Source of the DNA: Spongilla lacustris | Taxonomy: Eukaryota; Porifera; Demospongiae; Spongillida; Spongillidae | Reading direction: 5' to 3' | DNA: 64,000 nucleotides | NCBI GenBank assembly: GCA_949361645.1 | Contig: OX442417.1 | Location: 9,516,815 to 9,580,814, forward strand | Shown: piece by piece, positions 24,407-36,419 of the stretch | Layout: each line of letters begins with the position of its first letter | Numbering within the stretch: position 1 is the first letter of the stretch | Position numbers and translations under genes: made by a program | The notes under the pieces: model-generated | Databases searched by the model: none | What the model saw: the letters and a program-made list of their open reading frames with translations, nothing else | What the model was told of the DNA's origin: nothing

Positions 24407-24980
24407 TTAGATCATGTAATGGTGAGTTACTATAACTCAAAGTTAATTACAATTGTAGTGGCCCTTTGTCGTTTTCAAGTTTGATTAGTTGTTTTGAATA
24501 TTAAACTAGTAAAACGCCAATTAAATTTCATATTTTTTCAAACGTTTTTCACAGCTATTCTTTAGATTATAAATCTTGTATTTATTTAAAAGTTGACGTA
24601 CATTTCTGTGTCAAATTAATTAATTGCCATGTATTTGATTTTATCTTTTGAACTGTAAAAAATAATTGAATATTAACAATGCATTTGGTATTTGCCTAAT
24701 CATGGTTATTGTGTAGTCATAAATAGATTTAGATTGATAATCCTATTTAAGAATTATGTTCGTTCAAAAGCGTTGCATTCTTTAGCAAAGACCCTGTATA
24801 AGTACATGTGCACACAGAATTTGTTGAAATGCAGGCTATTTATTCAGTTGGTGTGCCCAGGCCAGGCTGCACCAATGGTCATGTGTTCTGGGAAGGAGGG
24901 TAGGTACCATGGGAGGCATGTGGCAGTCCTGAGCAGTGCTATGCATACATGTAGCCTCCCACCTCCATCATTTCTACATT
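24407..24980. other. no gene; AT-rich DNA then LRR-unit intron fragment
   Basis: 24830-24975 repeats intron sequence seen at 11540-11600 and 8660-8720 (GGCCAGGCTGCACCAATGGT). Confidence 0.5.
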
Positions 24981-25698
24981 CACTAGTCATTACCTGAAAA
25001 CCTGTATACTTTTGTAATTTTTATTTGTAAAACTTTCCTTACGCAATCTCATTCTCAGTGTGAACTCTTCCTCGTCCCAGACTGTCATACATGTAGAGTT
25101 TCATATGTCAACTTAGTACCCTTGCTCCTTGGACCAAGTTCTTACCTCTACGATTGGTACGTGTAGGCTGGCAACCTCACACCTACTTGCCATTTTTAGT
25201 CGAAGCCACAATGCTGACAACCTACTTGTACCCTCATGGTGTGCACTCATTGGCAAAGGCCTTTTCCATCGATACCAGACTCCTTCTCGTCACCAAAGTT
25301 TGTGTAGGGTAGTTCCAATGAGTGCACACCATGAGGGTACAAGTAGGTTGTCAGCATTGTACCTTCAACCTACTTGTACTCTCATGGTGTGCACTCATTG
25401 GAACTACCCGTACCCTACACGGCCTCCTTCTCGTCACCAAACGTTTTCACACAGTTGGCGCAAAGCCCGTCAATACCAGACTCCACATCACTAAACGTTT
25501 TCCAAATATGTAAGGTTGTTCCAATGAGTGCACACCACGAGAGTACAAGTAGGTTGTAAGCATGGTGGCTTCGGCTAAAGATGGCAAGTAGTGTCATGTG
25601 GCCAGCCTACACGTACCAACTGTAGAGGTAAGAAATTCATCCAAGGAGCAAGGGTACATGTATTAAGTCAACGTATGAAACTCTACATATATGACAGT
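24981..25698. mobile_element. foldback element C2 (rearranged copy)
   Basis: Copy of 13129-13817 lacking the outer ends. An extra internal duplication of the centre (CCTACTTGTACTCTCATGGT) and a changed middle (25420-25510) make it an imperfect inverted repeat. Confidence 0.75.
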
Positions 25699-26160
25699 CA
25701 CACCCCATGGGCACCAAAACTGGGGATAGTATTGCCTTTATGGGGGGGTTAACTTTGGGTAGTCCCCTGGGGGGCCTCTGCTCAACACATGGCTTACCCT
25801 AACCCTGGGTGGGAAGGGGGAGCTAACACCCTGAGGTGGGGTCACACACAGCTAAGGCAACAACCTCTGCTGGCCTCTAGGGTACAATGGCCCATACCCC
25901 ATTCCCCCCACAATGGTTCTGGCAACCTCGGACATGGTGCTCTGCACCCTACCTAAGGCTACACATGTATGGCTTGCACCCCCATTCATGGCTACATCTG
26001 CTAGCCTAGGGTATGGTGGTCAGCTCTTGCCTCCCTTAGCTGTCCCTACGCATTTGGGCATGTGGTCTCACGGGGGGCTCTGCCTAACCCCCTTTTACGG
26101 CATGCAGGCAACAGGGTGCATGTGCAGGGGAGCTTCATCTAGCTGCTAGCACACTTGCCA
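25699..26160. other. GC-richer unclassified segment
   Basis: About 450 bp, clearly richer in G+C than its neighbours, with no similarity elsewhere in the window and no recognised protein. A 78-codon frame (25913-26149) is not convincing. It abuts the truncated end of C2, suggesting an insertion. Confidence 0.35.
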
Positions 26161-26319
26161 AGTAAGGAATTTATTGACAAGAGTACATAAATAAATGTAC
26201 CAGGTGTCCACAAATGAACGCAACGCTTTTAAATCACTGTAGCTCAGGATTAAAGTTAACTAATCATTTGATTTTTTGAACGTACGTTACAGTACTTAGG
26301 CAAATACTACCAGTTCAAT

Positions 26320-26460
26320 TAGATATACCACACCTTCTATGCACATGGATATACCAAACAACATCTACACATACAAGCATATCACATCATGCTAGTAACA
26401 GATAGGTCATGTATGGCAAAGGTCTGTTGATGGTATTCCAAACACAACCACCCCTACATC
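26320..26460. repeat. LRR-unit intron repeat
   Basis: Near-identical to 12040-12170 (CATCACATCATGCTTGTAAC, GTCTGTTGATGGTATTCCAA). In both places it lies 150-300 bp from an LRR exon, supporting duplication of whole exon-intron units. Confidence 0.8.
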
Positions 26461-26617
26461 ATTGAATACTAGGAGCAGTTGTAGCGTTATGTTCATCACA
26501 ATCCCTAGGAAAACCCACCAAACACATCAGGGACATAAAGGAACTTGAACTGTGTGTGTTGTGAAGTGTACCCCACCTCCATGCTTATAACCAGCTGGCA
26601 ATACACGTGGTACCTAC

Positions 26618-26707
26618 TCTAGAGTCTTCACGTGTCCACATTTCTTCAGGATGTCCTCAACGAGAGACCAATCCTCACAACCTCTCTCCTTGAAGCATCC
26701 ATACAAA
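26618..26707 (-). CDS. NLR exon: divergent leucine-rich repeat (90 bp)
   Basis: Acceptor TATACAG and donor GTAGGT bound a 90-bp, phase 2-2 exon of 30 residues. The peptide begins LYGCFKERGCEDWSLVEDIL and ends KKCGHVKTL, keeping the L..C......G......L...L......L..L spacing of RI-type LRRs but not the usual asparagine. Flanking intron sequence is shared with the 11.9-kb unit. Phase and strand fit the NLR between the 32354 and 11866 exons. The two-residue length difference and divergence leave some chance that it is decayed. Confidence 0.6.
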
Positions 26708-27082
26708 CTGTATATTGCATGTGTGTGCAGAACAAGTGGGCCATTCTATTTAAGTAACACCACAACATAGACAATATATAGGTGCCTAATGCCATGCAGT
26801 CACATGAAAAGCATTTCATCAAAGATTATCACCTACATGTATGTATGAAATCATAAGTTTAACCATAGGCCATAGGTAAAGTCTTGGTTCTTGTGTGGAA
26901 TAACCCTTTTAACTTTAGTACCCCCCTGTACATGTATTTCACAGGATGCTATGCAATGAAATTTAACCAACAAGTGATTAGCACTTGCTGCAAACAGTAC
27001 TCATATCCTATCGCAATGATAGTCGAAACAAGGTGGGTATGAAAGCTAGAGCATATAGCGCTTTCGCCATTCAAATATTGAG

Positions 27083-27289
27083 TTGAATCTCATGGCGCAA
27101 GCAGCTGGCTGGAAATCTATAGTACGTACTACGTACAGAAATCTTAGTGTGGTCGTTAGCGATGGTCATTCTGCAATCCACTGGGCCCAAAGACACCACC
27201 TCCTTCCTGACAGCAAGAACAATTGCCCTCGTTGCGGAAGGGATATGAATCTTGTAAATAGAGGGTCAGGCCCAGAAGGATTAGTGTGA
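27083..27289 (+). pseudogene. Merlin/IS1595-like transposase N-terminal fragment
   Basis: The frame encodes VVSDGHSAIHWAQRHHLL, then a zinc-ribbon-like CPRCGRDMNLVNR and G.GPEG before a stop. The order (short helix ending in W..RH.LL, then C-x2-C, M.L, then G) is what I expect at the N-terminus of ISXO2/IS1595-like (Merlin) transposases, where a WRC..C half-ribbon and a DDE domain should follow. Here the frame stops at the half-ribbon and no catalytic domain follows, so it is a relic. The family call is from memory of the pattern, without a search. Confidence 0.5.
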
Positions 27290-27349
27290 TGTTGACCTAT
27301 GAAAGAGGTATCTTTGCGTGTCCGTTCACTGCCGAAGTTTTTTTAACGT

Positions 27350-27745
27350 AAATGTAATTTGTCGAGTTATAGCAGGCCCTACCTTTAGTAATCCAATAGT
27401 GACATCATTATTTCGGGCCAACTAGAGAAAAACCTGCCACGATCGTTTAGATCAGAAGACAATTGTCATAAGTCGTCACCACCTGCTCGCACGGGATTTC
27501 TACGGATTTTCCCGTATACGTGGTATTTAAATACTTAGTTGGGCGTAGCCCTACCTTCGCCGTTATTAAATTCCCGCTTCACGACTATGGACTACAAATA
27601 CACGATTTTTTTGTGTATGTATTTGTAATTTGTGGAGTTATATTACTAATCTCGTAGTGACAAAAACCTTTCACGGTCGTTTTAGATCAGAAGTCAATAT
27701 TCGCACGCGAGTACTATACGGATTTTCCCGTATACATGGGATCTT
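27350..27745. repeat. diverged direct duplication (~270-bp period)
   Basis: 27350-27520 and 27620-27745 share TAATTTGT(C/G)GAGTTATA, CGTTTAGATCAGAAG and TACGGATTTTCCCGTATAC. Non-coding. Confidence 0.7.
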
Positions 27746-27749
27746 AATG

Positions 27750-28943
27750 ATACAAGTATTAACCTTACACTTAGTCACAGCCTTGTTGTGACAGCCAGAC
27801 CTTCGGAAGGTTGGGCTACACTCAACTAAATTTCGTCCGTTTTGTACGCAACTATGGCTGTTAAATTTCCGCTTGGGACAATCGCCGCTACGATCCAGGA
27901 TTTGAGTCGCGCTGGTAAATTAATCATTTCAATGCACACAGTTATTCAATTGTTGCCTTACATGTAATTGGCGAATAGTAAAAGCCCCGCCCCCGCCTAC
28001 TAAATACCTAGGGACGCAGCTCTCTACACACAGTCACAGAGAAAGACTTTTCTAGCATGACCATACATATAAAAGACATCTACCTGCTAAAGTTATGAGC
28101 ATAATATCAACTGGCACAGTAGGCTATTTTTAAATACTATCGTAAATAAATTCAGGACTTTGAGAGGACCATACATTCAGTAACGTACTTCCGCATATCC
28201 AAATACCTGTAGTAAAAATTATGACTGGATATTACGAAGGTTAAGAGAGCTAGGTATTTTTGAAAATCTAGTTCTCGATAGTTTAAAGACAATAAAACTT
28301 CAAACTTGTATTGTATATACAATCGTACGCAATATCTAAGTTAAGGATGTACTGCTTTCTAATTAGAGTATAAAGTCAACGTTGTTTATTCTACCCTTTC
28401 AATGACGGGTCCTCCTCAAAAACATCAAAAACGTTGCAGGCAAGCAATTTCAATCTACAATGAAACTTTTAGGATGATCAGGCTATGCGCAATGGCTCAT
28501 TTTCAGCTCGCCGTTGTATTAACACAGAATTTGGTTTTCATAGAAAGGAATCAATACTCTGTTAGGAGATATAGTAATTGGATTTATAATACACTTCTTT
28601 GTAGAATTGTATAACCCAATCAACCTTCGAGACACATAAATACGCTCTTTTTTGAGAGTATATACTCGGGTCCTGTGTATAAACACATTGCATCGTTGTA
28701 TTGATCTATGAGTGTTATTATATGCAACTTTCAGAATTTTTGGACTGTGCGCAATGATTTATTTTTGCCATAGACCAAGTTATAGGATACATATACATGT
28801 ATGTACAAAAACCGTTTGATCAGCATGAAGTGCAAGTGAATGCTTAATATGATTCAATCGCAGAAGAACTGTTTCAGCACACACTTTTAGAGTTACAATG
28901 TAATGAGCATCTACTGGATGGTACATCAAATAAGATTAGAAGT
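27750..28943. other. no recognisable gene
   Basis: AT-rich. The frame at 28402-28614 (plus) shows no domain. Confidence 0.4.
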
Positions 28944-29763
28944 GGGACAGTTCACGCGAAAATGATAACTCGCTTTTGTATTTATAATGTTATAAAAATG
29001 CTTCTCGTTTGAATCGCTATATCTTCTGAACGGTTAACGCTATCAACGTCTTATTTTCAACACGTCATACTACCCTATTTCTCTATGGCAAAATACATTT
29101 TGGGGTCTTGCACTTGCTCCGTGCCAGTATTACAACGTTCGATACCGCACCTGGTTTAAACCCAACATAACTTTCTGTAGGAGTAATGAAATCGTTTCAA
29201 ATTCAGTTTGTAGGTAGAGAGGTCCTATACCTATCGATTTGTTCTGTTCGTTAATTTTTATGCCATCCATTACGGAGATACAGTTGAACAAACTACGTGC
29301 ACATTTTCGCGCTCGATTCGCGCCAATGATTTGGGCAAATTGCGTTCCGCTCAATGTATGGGGAGGCGGGGATTATAACATTGGCGCGAATCAAGCGGGA
29401 AAACGTGCACGTAGTTTGTTCAACTGTATCTCCGTAACGGATGGCATAAAAATTAACGAACAGAACAAATCGATAGATATAGGATCTCTCTACCTACAAA
29501 CCGAATTTGAAGCGATTTCATTACTCGTACCGAAAGTTATAGTGGGTTTGAACCAAGCGGGGTATCGAACGTTGTAATACTGGCACGGAGCAAGTGCAAG
29601 ACCCAAAAATGTATTTTACCATAGAGAAATAGTGTCGTATGACGTGTTGAAAATAGAACGTTGATAGCTTTAACCGTTCAGAAGATATAGCGATTCAAAC
29701 GAGAAGCGTTTTTATAACATTATAAATATAAAAGCGAGTTATCATTTTCGCATGAACTGTCCC
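28944..29763. mobile_element. foldback element H, GGGACAGTTCA ends
   Basis: An 820-bp near-palindrome: GGGACAGTTCACGCGAAAAT at the left and its inverse at the right, flanked by AAGT on both sides (a possible 4-bp target duplication). Arms pair to the centre near 29355. The two frames 29130-29354 (minus) and 29239-29577 (plus) are near mirror images because the arms are inverted copies. Relatives: 41265-41516 (short form) and 54318-54560 (core only). Confidence 0.85.
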
Positions 29764-30071
29764 AAGTACATTAAAAGTATATGACAATGACCATGGGATA
29801 CAAAGGTGCGCATTTGGCTGTAACATATGGACTAACCAAAATGCGATTTAAAAAGAGCACAGGGTCTTTGTGCCGTGAAAGTACTAAGCCAGGGACTGTT
29901 ATTTGATATGTAGGAAATCAATTCAATGTTTATTTTATTTGGCTGGAAGTTTTTTTTTTTTTAAAGTTCAAAGAGAGATTATTGTATTATCTGCAAAATA
30001 TGTGTTACTGCAACTAAACACAGTTTGAAGTGTAGCTTAATTACAGAATAATTTAGCTAAGAGTACTAGGA

Positions 30072-30960
30072 TTGTTTGGAAAATTCATCACTGGGCCTTG
30101 GATGAAGATCTTTTACATTAAAAGTAAATGTAAGGCTAACCTTGAAATAGTTCCCATGATTAAGATAACATTGCGGGACCTGATACAGAAGCCAACTTTC
30201 TTTCTAACAGCAAAATCCAATGTCTTTGGAGAGAAGCTAAGTGAAGAGGATGTGACTCTATTGTGTTTGCAAACACAATTAACAAGTGATGAGGAATCTC
30301 AATTTCATGAAGTTATGAGCTTGCATCAGTGGCTGTAAGAAGCACTCTTGAAATTCTTGAGCATCAACTGTGGAGCCATATTTGTATGGTTCTCTCAATA
30401 AGCCATCAAAAGATATGCTAGTAAGAAGTCAAGCCGCTCCAGTGCATAATGCTATCTGAAGAGACCCTTGGTCTTGTTAATTACTATGTTCAGCATGCAC
30501 CTAATGTTAATATATAGTTTTCATTGATGGGAAGGTGGGCTTCAGGGCAAAGCTGCTGAAATCTTATATTATTTAAACAGAGCAAGATTTACATGGCAAC
30601 AAAGACAAGCCTATGATGAACTGAGAATACAAATTCAACATTATAGACTTCAAGAAGAGCGAAGTAAGCATGGTAAGGTTTCTAGAGGCAAAACTGAAAA
30701 AATATATATATATGTAAAGTCTATAGTTGCTAATGAATGCAAAATTAGAAGACACATTCCCTCAAATCTCAACAGATACATTGGAATAAATACATAGAGC
30801 TGGAGTGGAACATCTCACCTGGAATGAACAGTGGAAAAGTGCTGTTTATAAAGAACAGTAAACGAGGTACTAAATCATATTGGACAGTGGAAGAAACTGA
30901 CTGAAGATGATGGGATGAATGTATTACATTGGTGCAATTTGTTACTGATGTAATTCACAA
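30072..30960 (+). pseudogene. decayed coding sequence of unknown family
   Basis: Plus-strand open pieces with protein-like composition (KLSEEDVTLLCLQTQLTSDE; NRARFTWQQRQAYDELRIQI; WKKLTEDDGMNVLHWC) are interrupted by stops and frame changes. I do not recognise the family. A mobile-element protein is plausible from context. Confidence 0.35.
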
Positions 30961-31597
30961 AGATTTAGTTGTGCTTGTGTTAAGTGTACTATTTATGTGC
31001 TTTTATTTTTTAAATATATCTTACAGATTTAATGTACTCAAAATGTATCACAATGTCGTTCAGATCATTTATTACTTGGGGTAATTTAACATTTTAATTC
31101 ATCAATAAATGCACGTTAAAATCCCACTACATAACTTATAAGGAAATAGTATTTGCACATTCTTCGTGTAGGCCTACAATATGCCATTCTCCATATAAAA
31201 TTTGGAATTGAAATGTTAAAAGACAAAAATCTTATGATCGTTTGGATATCGGCATTACGGGAATCACATAATATCTCCGCATCAATCGCCATACATTGTT
31301 TTATCGGTACTTAAAGGCCCGTTTCTCTGGTTAGGATTAAGCTACAAGAAAGATAAAAACTGTTTTGAAAACCATTCAATATGGTCTTTAAACTGATGCA
31401 TTTATTTATGCATGAATCTTTGTTTCAAACTTATTTGTAAAGTACCTACATATATAACCTCACCATAACATACTATTAGCCTGGGGACCAGATCATATAC
31501 GAAAATATGGTCTGGTTCCCAGATCAACATACTATACGTTGTTTCCTTTTTTTGTTCTACATGTATAAACCAGTTGTTTTCACAACTATATATCATC

Positions 31598-31860
31598 CTG
31601 GAGAGGGAGGGCGTCCCACTGGGACAATCGTCGATAGTAAGACCACATTAGTGAAGAAGATTTGAGTAAAGGAAAGATTCTAGGCACTGTGAAATATCAA
31701 TTTTGTCTTCGTAAATTGTATTCAGCACCAATTCAAGACCTCAACAGCATTTTAGAAACTTTTGATGTGTAAAGTTTCTCATATGACATAAATAGTAACT
31801 TTGGTGAAAATATATGCTTCATATTTGATGGGGTGGACAAAAACAAAAGCCTTCCCTTCA
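31598..31860 (+). pseudogene. inverted NACHT-domain fragment of the NLR
   Basis: The plus strand encodes a broken copy of part of the NLR NACHT exon, which is on the minus strand. EGRP and KTTLVKK flank a scrambled Walker A, followed by stops (TGA, TAA). GKILGTVKYQFCLRKLYSAP, IQDLNSILETFDV-stop, and NFGENICFIFDGVDK (Walker B region) match residues 97-176 of the functional exon. The P-loop is disrupted and there are at least three in-frame stops. It lies inside an intron of the same gene, in opposite orientation, so it is a partial inverted duplication. Confidence 0.85.
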
Positions 31861-32353
31861 AATCATTAAATTTTATTCTGAGGGTAGGTTTTTTGAAAAC
31901 ACTGAGAGTCTCACCAAATTAAATTCCTATGGATGAAATAGCAGTCATGAGATGATGTGGATAGCTCACACATGAAACACATTGAAACCAAGTGATGCAT
32001 GATTTGGTTTGGTTTTCAGCAAACAGGTGCATGTGCAAATTAGTCTGGCGTTGCAGACCCTAGGGTCTTGAAGGTTTTATTCTCATATCAAACGAATCAG
32101 TTTTTGTTAAACTGTGCATTGTTGCAAATGTGTACTTATGAAAACTTAAATCTTAATGATTTTAGGAATATTCACAACACAGTATTTTAATCAAATAGCT
32201 ACTTAATTGATTGGAGGTGCAGATTTTTTCTTTCAGACTTACACATAAGTGAAAATTCATTCTTATTTATCCATCTGCATATATGTTGTTGTCAAGTATA
32301 TTGCAATATTCTTGAAGTGGTACTATAATTACATGTGCAAACATAACACTTAC

Positions 32354-32437
32354 CGCAGCTCTTCTATGAAGGGCAGCTTCATAATAAATTTCTTCAAAGC
32401 CAAAAGCTTATCAGCATCATGTAGATCATCTGTAATG
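32354..32437 (-). CDS. NLR exon: first LRR-like repeat (84 bp)
   Basis: Acceptor TGTGTGTCAG, donor GTAAGT, phase 2-2. It joins in frame to the NACHT exon (GA|C). The peptide ITDDLHDADKLLALKKFIMK then LPFIEELR has the L...L......L..L spacing of a degenerate leading LRR. It is 60 bp downstream of the NACHT exon across a short intron, so its membership of the gene is firm. Confidence 0.8.
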
Positions 32438-32496
32438 CTGACACACATAAAATCATTAACATATATTACATGTTACACTTTATACAGAGAACTTAC

Positions 32497-34099
32497 TCTA
32501 ATTCCGTAACTTTATTCAATGTAACAGACATGAGTTTTTGTGTGATAATATCCAGTCCCTCAGTAGCTAGTTGACACTCCAATGTGATAGTGGTTACAAT
32601 GTCACTTGCAATGGCCAGACAATGTCCTATTGCACAATAATCAGTCAACGTTAATGTCTCATTTCTAATTGCTAGATTTCCTTCAGCATTACTGAACAGT
32701 TCTCTGCATCTATGGCTGTTTTGAGACTCAAATATGCAATGTAATGCATTGAGGTTAATCTTCTTATCAAATGAATACTTTCTCAGTAGTGCATTGTCCA
32801 ATACTGTTTCCCACTGGTCCACATTTTCAAGCTTTGTCAAACCACAATAGAACTTTAAGACTACACCCATATGAGGGCTCACTGAGTGCTCCTTAACAGC
32901 TGCAAGCTGCTCCTCAGAACAAAGTGTGCTCATGTGGTAGGCAGCCAAGAACTCCTGATTGGTCAGGTGGGGAAAACTGTATGCAGTTTCTGAGCACTCT
33001 ACTCCATCCTTTTCATCCACTATCAGAAGACCTAAGGTCTCCACTTCAGTGGCACTGGCACCATCTCCTATATCGTATTGTGACACATCAGTCCTTGAAG
33101 CAGCAGTCCTGTTGTAGGCCAACTTGCATATCTTTTTTAATATTGCAGCTTCAGGCTCTGGTACACCTCCTAGTCCAACCACTTTTTGATTTCTGCCTTT
33201 CTTGTCATAATATCGTCGCAGAGTCATGATGGTAAACTGAGTGTATACTTCAGTTTCAGTTTTGGGCAGTGGTGTGGAGGCTTTACGATTGTCATATAGA
33301 AAGATAACCATGACAAGATGAAGTGGAAGGTAGCACATATGTCTTATGCTTTGGTGCTCTTTGAGGTATGCTTTCACCTCTCCTGCTTTGGTGATGTCAT
33401 CTGCATAGCTTCTATCTATGTACTCCATCACATGCTGCTCCAGAAAGCCAAGCACTTCAGCTCTGATTGTGACACTCTTCCTGAGGTCAATAGAAGCATT
33501 GGGCCTGGAGGTTATGAAGATCAGTGATCTTTGAAGTTTTTCTCCTCTGAGCAATTGTTCAAACCAGGAGCTTCCTGATGTTGTGAATGAGGCAGAGTAC
33601 TCATCTAACCCATCAAATATGAAGCAGATATCTTTGCCAAAGCTAATGTTTATATCGCTTGCTAATCTTTGCATATCAAAAGAGTCTAAAATGGTGTTGA
33701 GGTCTTGAATTGGTGTTGAATAAAATTTACGAAGAGAAACAAAGAAAAGATATTTCACTGTGCCTAGAATCTTTCCTTCACTCCAATCTCTGCTCAGCTT
33801 CTTTACTAATGTGGTCTTTCCACATCCTGGCCTTCCTTCTAGTAGTATTCTGGTACCAGGTTTAACATTTTGTATTGCTCCAAACAATGTATCATAGTCC
33901 ACTGCTTCTTTTGTTTTAATGATGTCATCTGCAGATCCTCGAATAGTTTCCAAATAAAATTTGTGTTTCTGAGGATGTTGTTCTGTTGTGTCTTTAATTA
34001 GTGCTAGATTGATGAAAGTGAACTTTGGAACAGGAGGCCAGTCTGGTGCCACTGGATTTTGCCTTGAGTACATATCTTTTAAAGCCTCTTGGCAATCAT
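32497..34099 (-). CDS. NLR exon: NACHT NTPase and winged-helix region
   Basis: A single 1603-bp exon (phase 1 in, phase 2 out; acceptor CATCTCTTCAG, donor GTAAGT) encoding ~534 residues. NACHT ATPases bind and hydrolyse ATP to drive receptor oligomerisation in innate immune signalling in the cytosol (established knowledge). Seen here: an N-terminal linker; Walker A GRPGCGKTT at 33810-33836; Walker B FIFDGLDEYS at 33594-33623; a sensor-like LIFITSRP; a VMEYIDR...D segment typical of the NACHT helical region; and YSFPHLTNQEFLAAYHMS, the conserved motif just after the winged-helix domain. The C-terminal ~100 residues lead into the LRRs. No internal stop, and the catalytic motifs are intact, so it appears functional. 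Confidence 0.95.
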
Positions 34100-35439
34100 C
34101 TGAAGAGATGGAAAAAGTGTACATGAGTGCAATGAAATGTATTATGTAAGCACCTTCTTGTGCTCTGTAGCTGATGTGGTATTATTAATTCAAAAAGTGA
34201 ACTTTGGATCAGGGCAGCCCAATGTGATTATTTTGTGTGTAGTGATTCTTTAAAGCATTTTGACGTTTATCTATAATCTTTGTGTACACATACATTGATC
34301 CAATTGCTTTGGAAATAACCCTATTCATAAGTTGGCATATCACGTTGTACATGTTTGCCAATAAAAGCACATATTGCTTCTTTTGTGACTAGTGAATAAC
34401 TGGATGGTGGATTAAAGATCAAATTTTACAAAATGGTTTCAATTCGAATAGCTTTCATTCAGCTAACAAACTTGAAATAATTCATTTCCATATGTTATAA
34501 TACATTTTGGCTGTGACACAGTACATGCTAGCCCCCTGACAACGATTAACATGAAGAACGAAGGGTGCTGAGTGCATGGCTGAATTTGTTTTAAAGCAAC
34601 TCGTAGTGATGTGGCCCACTGGTGATGGAGGTTGTCACTGAGTAGCCACACATCAGTGGAGCAAGTAAAAGGTATACGGAGTAGCACTGTATATACAATT
34701 GAAGGGAACACGTGTGACTATGAAAACATCAATCCATGATATAATGGAAAATATAGCTTGCATATGAACCCAAGGAAGCTGGTTATGTGTAGTTAAGTAC
34801 TGTATTTTATACATGGGAGCCTAACTTTTGCCAAAATCAGAGTTACCAATTCATTTTCCGAGGCTCAAGGTTGCATTAAATGGAGCAGTACATTTGACAT
34901 GGTGGATGAGATAGAAGTTCTCCATATACAAGAATCTTCTTTGAATAATGTTTTGTAATGCCTATTATATCATTTTTATTCATTGATACACAATGATATA
35001 CCCACCTCACCCACCCCCAGTACATTTTCAAGCACTAAGTATTGTACAAGATTGGATCTTTCATGATACTTTATGGTTATCTTACGCATAGCTATATATT
35101 TACCTAATCATATTCATTATTTACATGTACATATGAAATACTAATGTATTACCTAACATGTACATGAACCTAATGACATGAATATCAGCTTGCAGTATTT
35201 ACTTCTATTCCAACCTTATTCTAATGTTGAAGGTATAAATCAGTATCTTGGATCTAACTTATAATACATGCGTATTGCCCAATGAAATGTGCAGTCATTT
35301 TGACACAAAAGATTTCTGATTATATAAATTGTGTCAGCTTTTTCTCCTGATGGTAGTGCTTGGTTGTAACACTAACTGTGGGGTTTCCTTAGCTGCAATT
35401 CACCTTAAATTACAAATATGGTGACCTTGGTTATGGTCC
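34100..35439. other. NLR intron, no exon recognised
   Basis: AT-rich intron sequence. A minus-strand frame (34463-34711) has no recognised domain. Confidence 0.5.
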
Positions 35440-35800
35440 AACCTCTATGCAGGAGAATGTGCACGACTTTATTAAAAGGAGACGGGTTAAATTTGAACAA
35501 CAGCTGTAAGAAGGAGGAAGAAAATGCTAAAGGTTCACTGCTTGTTAGCCTGAACAGATGCAAATGAGGTAGACCTTTACAGTTATTGGTGTGTACATAG
35601 ATGATCAAGTCTGTTAGTATATTGTTGTAAAGGATGTGGAGAGTATGTTGCTGTACCCAAGCAGTATCAAGATCCATCATCTGATTCCATGTATCTTTCA
35701 CATGCAATAATTGTAAATGGTATTTCAGAAGACTTGGTTATCAATGTTGATGAAACAGGTGTCCACTATCCTATGGGATTATGTTCAAAATAGGTAAAAC
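35440..35800 (+). pseudogene. pogo/Tigger-like DDE transposase relic
   Basis: The piece HAIIVNGISEDLVINVDETG then VHYPMGL (35701-35790) carries the N-x-DET signature of the first catalytic aspartate in DDE_1 (pogo/jerky-type) transposases. An upstream piece MQENVHDFIKRRRVKFEQQL lies at ~35454-35505. Several stops and frame breaks separate them and no later catalytic residues are seen, so it is a dead fragment. It lies in an NLR intron, opposite to the gene. Confidence 0.6.
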
Positions 35801-36419
35801 ATCTTGGACATTGATCTTAAAGTGTTTGCAATGATTCCAACTTCCATTGTGTAAGGCCAGTACTTCCAATGCATTTGAACACCTGATGGACAATCTTCAA
35901 CTCAGGCACTTTGTTCACTTGTAGCCTGATGATTAGAACACAATATTGGTTGCTGTGTGTTTCTCCAGGCCAGTCTGCTCTTCCAAATGCTGTCTGTGGT
36001 GTTTCTCCCGGGCAGTCTACCCTTCCAAATGTTAGTCACAGCAAGTGCCATTACTTTTGTCCATACTAATAGGATTTCATTTCTTTAGTTAAATGCTTAG
36101 TTCAATACAAACACAACTCATGTTTCCTTATTCAACCACACAAATCAAAACTCATTTTTCATTTCAACTGCGATTTATTTTGAATGATCATTTGAATTGG
36201 AACATTCCAAAATATGTCTCACTTCAAAACTGTGCATCCTCACAGTACCAAGGTTTAAATTATCATTCAAATAAAATTGGTGTTTTAGGAGTAAAAATGT
36301 AAAGGAATGACATAAATTATGCATTGATAAATGATAAATTAGTATCACATAAATGTACCTACACTATTTACCAAATCTAACTTCCTGAACTTCCTAAATG
36401 TGACAATCATCCTGCAGAA

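Noticed and set aside
25913..26149. A 78-residue protein in the GC-rich segment
   Set aside because: No domain, no splice context, and composition follows the local GC rise.
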